Source: CAVTWJ01 sp963849485 (GTDB lineage Bacteria; Oederibacteriota; Muellerivitia; Muellerivitales; Muellerivitaceae). Taken from it: DNA of 12,477 nt. Location of the stretch: the NCBI GenBank assembly GCA_963849485.1, contig CAWKIF010000091.1, positions 1-12,477 of the forward strand, given 5' to 3'. Position numbers and translations under genes: made by a program. The notes under the pieces are model-generated. The model was given only the letters and a program-made list of their open reading frames with translations. It was not told where the DNA came from and did not search any database. Position 1 is the first letter of the stretch. Each line of letters starts with the position of its first letter. Below are positions 1-7,200 of the stretch, in pieces.

Positions 1-468
1 GGGGGCGTAAAGCGCCGCTCAGCGCCCGCCCCTTAAGAAAGTCAATTGCAGATAAGGGGGATTGTGGGGATGCGCAAGCGGCGGAAAAGTGGAAGTCGCA
101 TACGCGGCTAACCCCGTTGCAATTCGAATGCGGCGCCTAAGCCGTGCAATTGCTCTATAGAAAGCCGTGCGCGCCGATTGCGGACTAGCCGCGGTTTTCT
201 GCGCCACAGACGCGCCCGAAGATGGCGGCGGCGCGAAACCCAAATGACGGCTTCTGTTTCGTCGGATAGTCGGATCAGGACTGTCCGCTTGCCACAAATT
301 GAACTTGCCCGTCCTTGGCGGCGCTCATTGCGGCGCTCCGGGAAAACGAACTCCGAACCGTTGGATGAGGAATTTGCCGCGGCGGCGTCGCAGGCGCGCC
401 AGCCGCGCTCGACCTTTGCAGATGGGGCGCTGATTGCAGTTTGACCGCTCGCGATCTCCAACGCAAAA
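1..468. other. No supported gene
   Basis: Several overlapping open frames exist on both strands, but they are Arg/Ala-rich with no recognisable motif, no good ribosome binding site and no family resemblance. I take them as chance frames in GC-rich DNA. dnaJ, which often follows dnaK, is not visible. Positions 2-33 can form a GC-rich hairpin (outer arms GGGGCG/CGCCCC, inner GCGC/GCGC), but it lacks a T-run on either strand, so I do not call a terminator. Confidence 0.5.
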
Positions 469-469
469 C

Positions 470-493
470 GGCCCCCGGGTCTCCCCGGGGGCC
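470..493 (-). terminator. Intrinsic terminator after the dnaK 3' end
   Basis: On the minus strand a 10-bp perfect GC stem (GGCCCCCGGG paired with CCCGGGGGCC, 4-nt loop) is followed directly by GTTTTGCG. It sits about 20 bases beyond the dnaK stop codon, where a transcription terminator for that gene would lie. Confidence 0.75.
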
Positions 494-514
494 GCTCGGT
501 CTCAGACCAATCCC

Positions 515-660
515 TTACGCCGACTTCTTCTTGTCTGCATCATCGACCTCGCGGAACTCCGCGTCCATCACGTCGTCCTTCGGCACGGCGCCCGCCGGGG
601 GCGGCGGCCTCAGGTCCTGCCTGCGAAGCCTTGTACATCGCCTCGCCGAGCTTGCTTACC
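515..660 (-). pseudogene. 3' end of dnaK (Hsp70 chaperone), C-terminal fragment only
   Basis: The minus strand encodes KLGEAMYKASQ, an Ala/Pro/Gly-rich stretch, then DDVMDAEFREVDDADKKKSA and a TAA stop. This is the characteristic end of DnaK: the final helix of the lid domain (LGEAMYK), the disordered linker, and the acidic tail with DAEFxEVDD. The style is alphaproteobacterial. One extra G in the GGCGGGCGCC stretch near 590 breaks the frame between the two motifs. Without it the sequence reads PGGAVPKDD as expected. Only about 48 codons exist. Upstream of KLGE the dnaK sequence stops abruptly near 660, where the frame meets TGA and a different gene takes over. The roughly 590 preceding codons (ATPase and substrate-binding domains) are absent. 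The fragment is either the edge of a chimeric join or a gene 3' end left beside integrated DNA. The identity of the fragment is well supported; its origin is not. Confidence 0.8.
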
Positions 661-954
661 TTTCAGCGCTTCGTGGAGCGCATCGTGTTTGTCGTGGAGA
701 TCGTCGTGCTTGTCGTGCAACGCATCGACACTGCGCTGCTGGATGTCCTGCCCCACCATAATAACGCTAAGCAGGACAAGTTGCAAAAAGGTTTGTGCAA
801 CCCGCGATATGAGCGTGGCGATACCACCGTGGATGGCTTGCGGCAATGATACCAGCGCCAGAACTGTGAAGGCGGCGGCGCAATCCATTGTAGCCACGGC
901 CCGCGTGATGCGGATCGCCAGCCACTCCTTGAAGCGACGATATGCGTCACCCAT
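610..954 (-). CDS. Small integral membrane protein with charged coiled-coil tail (holin-like position)
   Basis: Residues ~5-20 are basic (YRRFKEW). They are followed by hydrophobic stretches around residues 22-40 (AAAFTVLALVSLPQAI) and 45-68 (ISRVAQTFLQLVLLSVIMVG), then a His/Asp/Lys/Leu-rich helical tail with a short repeat (LHDKHDDLHDKHDALHEAL). This suggests a two-helix membrane protein with a cytoplasmic coiled coil. I chose the ATG at 954 because AGGTGG lies 5 bases upstream; a GTG at 963 overlaps that site. The start overlaps the end of the upstream gene (stop at 947-949), as in compact phage cassettes. The last ~15 codons run antiparallel-free into the dnaK fragment in another frame, so the native C terminus may be lost at the join near 660. 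A holin or other lysis accessory is possible from position and topology, but I do not recognise the family. Confidence 0.5.
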   Translation of the reverse strand: MGDAYRRFKEWLAIRITRAVATMDCAAAFTVLALVSLPQAIHGGIATLISRVAQTFLQLVLLSVIMVGQDIQQRSVDALHDKHDDLHDKHDALHEALKGKQARRGDVQGFAGRT

Positions 955-1277
955 CACGGCCACCTGAGCGCGTTATGGCGGAGATAAGCTCTTGTTTCAT
1001 CACATTGAGATCATCTCGCGTCGGCAGCTTTGCAACAGTGACGCTGATGTTCTCTCGAAAAGCACCATTTTTTTCGCGCTCGACAGTGTGAGCTTTCCAA
1101 ATCTCATCGTATTCGGCCTTGGCTTCTTGGCGCAAAAAAATCTGCACATCGGCTTTTGCCTCCCGGCGAACACCGACGATCACGCTCCACAACCAGCCGC
1201 CGTAAGCGAGTGCAAAAGCACTCGCCCCGTCAGCCAGCCATTGCAGCCAGTTTGTGGTTTGGGTTGTGTCGTCCCAT
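947..1277 (-). CDS. Small protein with one membrane helix and a charged helical C-terminal half
   Basis: From 1276 down, one frame is open and reads DDTTQTTNWLQWLADG, a hydrophobic segment (ASAFALAYGGWLWSVIVGV), then a long charged helical region (REAKADVQIFLRQEAKAEYD ... TRDDLNVMKQEL). The only ATG in position (1277-1275) is one base out of frame with this. Removing one G from the GGG that follows it gives MDDTTQTTNW and about 110 residues. That ATG overlaps a TAA stop (TAATG) in the tail-gene region, a typical coupled start. Topology is a short N terminus, one membrane helix and a long soluble coil. It is followed with overlap by the other small membrane protein. Phage lysis or membrane accessory genes look like this, but no family is recognised. 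Confidence 0.45.
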
Positions 1278-2690
1278 TAGCGTTCCCGCCACAGCAATAG
1301 ATGTTACCAGACATCGTTTCTGTCGATCCTGTGAATGTAGCCCCAGCGAATAGATATGCAGTGGCTGTTTGCATGTTGAAGTGCGTAGGGCGTAGCGACA
1401 GCGCCAGCGAATGCCCTTGAGGTGTAGAAACACCATCAATATCAGCGATACTCTGCGCGCTGGTCGGAGCGCTAGGAAGTGATGCGCTCAGAGATAATCC
1501 AGCGAACATGGCCGTGGTAACTGTAGTGCCGGCGGGGTTAGTTATGGCGTCGCCGAGCAAATCCGATCGCCCGCTGATAACGCCACAGAGGTGATGGTCA
1601 TTGCGGCCCCAGAAGATGAAAAGATACGGCGGATGTGAGTAGCTGCTGCGGTTTCTCCAATGCTTCCAGATGCGGGCACATCCCACCAGCCGTGCCTTTA
1701 ATGCCAATTGTACTCGTCGGTGTAATTAACCCGCTGGCGCTTAGAGTTGTAGTACTTGCGCCATCACTAAAGGTTTGTGCTCCGCTCCACGTATTGGTCC
1801 CACCAAGAGCCGCCAGAGTACCTGACGTAGGCAGCGTGACGTTGGTTGATCCCGTAGTGGTCAGGGTCAGCGGATTAGCCCCGCTTGTCGTAAGATTGCC
1901 GCCCAGCGTGACTGTGGATGATCCATTGTTGATCCCAGTTCCGCCATAGGTTGAGCCGACTGATCCGTTCCACGTGCCCGCCGTGATCGTATTCAGCGCG
2001 ATGGGCGTATTAATAAAGCTAGTTCCACCATTTCCCGACGAGAGGCGTACTTGCGCAGTGCCGCCCGCGTACAAGGTGAGCAGCCCATAGTCATTAGTGC
2101 TAGAAGTTCCCTGCAAGGCGGCTACAACATTTGTGCCGTTTGAGAGCAGATAGCCGCCATATTGCGTTGCCGTGGATTAAATACATGCTGCCAGTTATTC
2201 CGCCAGCCAACGAAATGGGTACGTTTCAAAGACTGGGGTATCCCACTATTCGCAGAAAGGCGGATTGCAGCAGTGCAAAGATCACGGTCCAGATCACCAG
2301 CGTCATTGGTTGATGTTGTGCCGTAAATATGGCCTACCGTGTTTGTCCATACGATAGGCTAAAACCGCCATATTGCGTTGATACAGTCTGTGCCATACCA
2401 CCAGAAACGCCGCCACTCAAATTGACTGGGGCAACCAGTGCTTGTGTTCCGCCGTTGATCGAAACCGCGCCAATCACATTTGCAGGGTTGGAGAATGCCG
2501 CGACGGAATATGGATTGCCGGAGGGATTGTCAGTTACAGAACCAGCCCGATCGACCGGTCCGCCAGTGTTATTTACCAGATAAGTTGGTAGTGCCGAGGA
2601 TGTCGCGTGGAAATCATCGCCAACCAAAATCAAGTACCCACCGAAGACGCTATTTGAGGCGTGCCAGTTTTTGCCGTGAACGTCATCTCC
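1180..2690 (-). CDS. Phage tail-fibre-like protein, partial and frameshifted
   Basis: Low-complexity Gly/Ser/Thr sequence of the kind found in tail fibre and tail collar proteins. It begins NWHASNSVFGGYLILVGDD (about 2665-2610), continues through STQYGGFSLSYGQ and ATQYGGYLLSNGT repeats, then NTITAGTWNG, STYGGTG and LTTTGSTNVTLPTSGTLAAL (about 1990-1800), and ends with a C-terminal domain (SIGETAAATHI, SGAAMTITS, NPAGTTVTTAMFAGLSLSAS, HFNMQTATAYLFAGATFTGS). The last part matches the common tail-protein end with a T(S/T)xSLTAGDW-like core. The longest clean stretch is 1598-2116. At least four single-base breaks divide it (near 2337, between 2300 and 2170, near 1660, near 1550). There is no start codon: upstream it abuts Thr/Pro repeat DNA in another frame near 2690. 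The 3' end is uncertain; the frame used runs to 1180, but a TAA at 1277-1279 that overlaps the next ATG is a plausible true stop in a neighbouring frame. Confidence 0.65.
2130..2400 (-). repeat. Tandem homologous unit within the tail-like gene
   Basis: Two copies of a protein unit of roughly 70 residues: PVNLSGGVSGG...TQYGGFSLSYGQ...GTTSTNDAGDL, then PISLAGGITGS...TQYGGYLLSNGT...GTSSTNDYGLL. The DNA string CCGCCATATTGCGTTG occurs exactly at 2154-2169 and 2365-2380, 211 bp apart. The distance is not a multiple of three because frame breaks lie between them. Such repeats are common in fibre shafts. Confidence 0.55.
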
Positions 2691-2700
2691 GTTGGGGAAG
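2670..2700. other. Abrupt junction between Thr/Pro repeat DNA and tail-like DNA
   Basis: Similarity to the 294-bp Thr/Pro repeat continues down to about 2688 (TCTCCGTTGGGGAAGC compared with TCTCCGTTGGCGAAGC at 2979) and then stops. From about 2685 the minus strand encodes NGDDVHGKNWHASNSVFGG in a different frame and a different composition. The short shared string TCTCCGTTGG spans the break. This is the expected look of an assembly chimera in a low-complexity repeat, although a real deletion cannot be excluded. Confidence 0.6.
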
Positions 2701-3290
2701 CCGTAGGCGTATCGGTGGGCGTCACCGTACTGGTCCCCGTCGGGGACAGAGTCGGCGTGGTCGTGTCCGTCCAGGTTTCCGTGTGGGTGTTCGTAACCGT
2801 CGCGGTCTCAGTGCCCGTCGGTGAAAGCGTGGCCGTAAGGGACAGGGTTTCCGTAGGCGTGTCGGAAACGGTCGCGGTCCCGGTGAAGGTCGGCGTCCCG
2901 GTGGGAGTATCGGTGAGCGTTGCGGTCGGACTTAGGGTCGGAGATTGCGTGTCCGTTGAGGTCATCGTGACGGTCGGGTCTCCGTTGGCGAAGCGGTAGG
3001 CGTATCGGTGGGCGTTACCGTGCTTGTCTCCGTCGGGGTCAGAGTCGGCGTGGTCGTATCCGTCCAGGTTTCCGTAGTTGTGTTCGTGACCGTCGCGGTC
3101 TCAGTTCCCGTCGGTGAAAGCGTCGCCGTAAGGGTCAGGGTCTCCGTGGGCGTGTCGGAAACCGTCGCGGTCCCGGTGAACGTCAGCGTCCCGGTGGGGG
3201 TATCGGTGACCGTACCGGTCGGGGTCAGGGTCAAAGTTTGGGAGTCCGTTGGGGTCATCGTCAGGGTCGGGGTCTCCGAAGGCGTGCCCG
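2690..3290 (-). CDS. Giant protein, last Thr/Pro segments before the junction
   Basis: Two frames carry the tail on: 3258-2976 and 2974-2690. They are separated by a missing G at 2975-2977 (CGGTCGGGTC where CGGTCGGGGTC is expected). Corrected, the join reads TETPTVTMTSTDTQSPTL, identical in style to intact units. The last frame would end 15 codons past the junction, in sequence that belongs to the tail-like region (the same bases read NWHASNSV in another frame), so that stop is not the native C terminus. Confidence 0.6.
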
Positions 3291-4205
3291 TAGCGTAGCG
3301 GTGAGCGTCAACGTACTGGTCTCCGTCGTGGACAGAGTCGGCGTATTCGAATCCGTCGGGGTCCCCGTGGGTGTGTTCGTGACCGTCGCGGTCTCAGTTC
3401 CCGTCGGTGAAAGCGTGGCCGTAAGGGTCAGGGTTTCCGTAGGCGTGTCGGAGACCGTCGGGGTGTCGGTAAACGTCGGCGTCCCGGTGGGGGTATCGGT
3501 GAGCGTGGCGGTTGGGGTCAGGGTCGGAGATTGCGTTTCCGTTGAGGTTATCGTGAAAGTCGGGGTATCGGTTGGTGATGCCGTAGGCGTTTCGGTGAAC
3601 GTCGACGTACTGGTCCCCGTCGGGGAAAGAGTCGGCGTATTCGTATCCGTCGGGGTTTCCGTGGGTGTGTTCGTAATCGTCGCGGTCTCAGTTCCCGTTG
3701 GTGAAAGCGTGGCCGTAAGGGTCAGGGTTTGTGTGGGCGTGTCGGAGACCGTCGGGGTGCCGGTCAACGACAGCGTCTCGGTGGGGGTATCGGTGAGCGT
3801 GGCGGTTGGGGTCGGGGTCGGAGATTGCGTTTCCGTTGAGGTTATCGTGAAAGTCGGGGTATCGGTTGGTGATGCCGTAGGCGTTTCGGTGAACGTCGAC
3901 GTACTGGTCCCCGTCGGGGAAAGAGTCGGCGTATTCGTATCCGTCGGGGTTTCCGTGGGTGTGTTCGTAATCGTCGCGGTCTCAGTTCCCGTTGGTGAAA
4001 GCGTGGCCGTAAGGGTCAGGGTTTGTGTGGGCGTGTCGGAGACCGTCGGGGTGCCGGTCAACGTCAGCGTCTCGGTGGGGGTATCGGTGAGCGTGGCGGT
4101 CGGGGTCAAGGTGGGGGTTTGCGTGTCCGTTGGGGTCATTGAGACGGTCGGGGTCTCCGAAGGCGTGCCCGTGGCTGTCGCGGTGAGCGTCGACGTACTA
4201 GTCCC
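2690..4205 (-). repeat. Thr/Pro-coding tandem array, 294-bp (98-residue) unit, about five copies
   Basis: The marker GTAAGGG (plus strand) falls at 2835, 3128, 3421, 3715 and 4009, giving spacings of 293, 293, 294 and 294. The 293 spacings coincide with the two frame breaks. The two units around 3535-3766 and 3829-4060 are almost base-for-base identical, which shows recent duplication; the outer units have diverged. Each unit encodes alternating Thr with Pro, Ser, Glu, Asp, Leu or Ala (for example SPTGTETATITNTPTETPT), an extended and probably O-glycosylated or stalk-like segment. Confidence 0.85.
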
Positions 4206-7200
4206 CGTCGGGGACAGGGTCGGCGTCATTGAAGCTGTCGTGGATTCCGTTAGTGACTCCGTGAGGGTGGGTGTGAGGGTTTCGGACCCTGTGGCGGTGG
4301 CCGTCGGCGTCCAGGAATCGGTCGAGGTGAGAGTTTCAGTTGAAGAACTCGTTTCGGCGAAGGTGGGGGTGAACGTGGCCGAAGGGGTCGGTGTTCCGGT
4401 GGGTGTGTTGGTGAGTGTAATTGAAGGCGTTAGGGTGGGGGTCAGGGTGATGGTAGACGTCCAGGTCGAGGTTTGAGTATTGACCGGGGTGGAGGTGGGG
4501 GTGGCCGTCGGCGGAGGGGTGATCCCGGTGAAGGAGGCATAGCCGACCGCCGGAAAATCGGACATCAGGGTGAACATGCCCCCCGCGTAGATCGTCGCTG
4601 GCGAGCCCTTGGCGGCCCGGACCACGTCGACTTCGTTGTTCGCGTTGGGGTTCCAGCTGGAAAGGGTCCCCCATTGATCCACCGAGGCCAGATTGTTGCG
4701 GGTCTGTCCGTTCACCTGCGAGAAAAAACCCCCGAAATAAACAAGCGTGCCCGACACATCCAGGGACTTGATCGAACCATTCACACTCGGGTTCCAGGAC
4801 AAGGGCGCCCCCGTCACCCCGTCCACCGCCCCCAGGGGGGCGCGGGCCCGCGCCTCCGATGGTGGTGAAACTGCTCCCGCGTACAGGATTCCGTTCGCGA
4901 CGGCCATCCCATACACGAGTCCATTGGCGCCCGGGTTCCAAGACAAAAGATTTCCCGAACCGTCAAAGGAGGCCAGGTTGACGCGGGACCCCCCCCCATC
5001 GTGGTGAAGCCCCCCGCGACATAGAGGGTGGGGCTTACGTCCGATACCGCCAGCTTCTGGATCCAGTTATTCGGGTTCGGGTTCCAAGCCAGGACATTCC
5101 CGCTCGTATCCACCGCCGCCGGCTGTTGCGGGTTTGGCCGCCCACGGTGGTAAAAGAACCGCCCAAATAAACCGTGGTTCCCATCACCGCCACCGTTTGC
5201 ACGTTGTTATTGGGCGCCGGGTTCCAGCTGAGCAGGTTTCCTGTGGGTATATCGAACGCGGCCGCAGTCAACCGTGAAAGGCCGTCCACCGTGCTGAAGT
5301 TCCCACCCACGTACAACGTCCCCCCACCGGCCGCCATGCCGTAGATCGTGCCATTGGGCTGGGGTCCCAGGTGGTGATGGTCCCGGATTCGTTCATGGAG
5401 GCCAACCCCATCCGCGTGACCATGCCGACCCCCTCGAAACTACCGCCGGCGTAAATCACGTTCCCGGAGAGCTTCAGGGCTATGACACCGTTATTAACGG
5501 AAGGGTTCCAGGGGAGAACATATTCCGTCACCCGGTCAAACGCCGCCAGGCCCAAACGGGTTCTTCCCTGCCCGGTGGTGAATCCCCCGCCCGCGTACAC
5601 CGTGGACCCGGAAACCGCGAGTGTATCCACGTATCCCCCGACGCTGGGAAGCCATGCGACCGAAGCGCCCGTAGTGTTGTTGACGGCGCCCAGGTAGTAT
5701 TGGTTCGTCGGGCCGAGATGGGTGAAAGCGCCGCCCAGGTACACCGTGCCCCCCACCGGCTGGATGGCGTCAACCTCCAAATCCGGCGCGGGGTTCCAAG
5801 GCAGGAGGTTGCCCGTCGTATCCAATGCCGCGGCGTTGCTGCGGGGCGTCGAGGACACATAGGTAAAACTTCCCCCGATATAGATGGTTCCCGTCGCTGC
5901 GTTGAGGGCGTAGACCTCCCCGTTCGGGCCGGGGTTCCAAGCGAGCACGTTTCCCGACGAGTCGATGGCGGCCGCGTTGTTGCGGGTGAACGCCCCCGCG
6001 GCGCTGAAACTCCCCCCCACGTAGAGGACCCCGTTGTAAATATCCAGGGTCTGGACCTCGCCCCCGGAACCCGTGATGCCCGGGTTCCAGGTCGAGGAAA
6101 GATTACCCGAGGTGTCCAGGGCGGCGATGTAGGACCGGGCCTGGCCGTTGACCGTGGTGAAGCTTCCGCCCACATAAATCGTGACGCCGGTGACCGCGAT
6201 CGCGTAGACCCCGCCGCCGCTGACGGTGGGAGCCCAGGCCGGGTCCAGGTTGCCGTCCGTAAGGATATGGGCCAATCCACCCCGGGACTGGCCGTCCACG
6301 TAGGTGAAGGTCCCCCCGATGTACCAACCCCCTCCCCGTCGGACTGGACGGCCATCACGGACCCGCCGCCCACCTGTCCGTAATGGCTCAGGAGCTGGCC
6401 CGAGGTTGGGTCCAGCATGATGCCCGAGCCCGTGCGGTACCCCACGTGGGCGAAGTTGCCCCCGATGAAAACCGTACCGCTCGATTCCACGATGTCGTTG
6501 ATGCTCCCGTCCGTGATAAAGCTGTTCAAGAACCCCGCCGGGGGCGTGAAGGGGGTAAAGGTGGGAGTGGGGGACAAGAGGGGGGTCAGGGTGATGGTCG
6601 GGGTGAAGGTAGGCGTGGGGACGGAGGGCATGGAGGAAAAGGCCGCGCTTTCCTGAGTCACCGTTGTGCCGGCGCTTGAAAAGCTTCCGCCAACGTAGAG
6701 GGTGGCGCCCCCGGACACCAGCAGGGCGCCGACCGTTCCGTTGATCTGTGGGTTCCAAAAGTCCGGCAGGCCGGTGACCGCGTCCACGGACGCCAGGTTG
6801 GCGTAGGGCTGGCCCCCGACTGAATCGAAAGCGCCCCCCAGGTAGACATGGCCGCCCGAGACTTGGAGGGCGCTCAGGGTGTAATCCGGTTCCGGGTCCC
6901 AGGCCAGGACGTTGCCGGTGGAGCCGTCGACCGCGGCCGCGTTGTTTCGGGACTCGCTTCCCACGATACTAAACACCCCTCCTATATAGACCTCGGAGCC
7001 GGAGACGGCCAAGGCGTTGACGCCGCCGTTGAGGTTTGGGTTCCAGGCCAGGGCGTTGCCAATGGTCCCGTCAACTGCGGCCAGACTACCGAGCGCGGAA
7101 CCCCCGACCGTCTGGAAAGCGCCTCCCACATAGACGGTGGAGCCCGAGACCGCCAGGGCGTTGATGGTACCGTTCGAGTTCGGGTTCCAGGCCTGGAGGC

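Noticed and set aside
108..461. A minus-strand gene downstream of dnaK (dnaJ or other)
   Set aside because: No J-domain HPD motif, no ribosome binding site and no recognisable composition; the overlapping frames are equally open on both strands.
2690..4205. CRISPR-like or other regulatory array in the 294-bp repeat
   Set aside because: There are no short conserved repeats with unique spacers. The periodicity is codon-aligned and encodes Thr/Pro protein.
3238..4476. A 412-codon plus-strand open frame rich in Val, Gly and Ser
   Set aside because: It is the exact antisense of the Thr/Pro array: Thr (ACN) and Pro (CCN) codons read backwards as Val/Gly/Ser/Arg codons without stops. It lacks a signal of its own, and the minus-strand frame connects to a recognisable protein.
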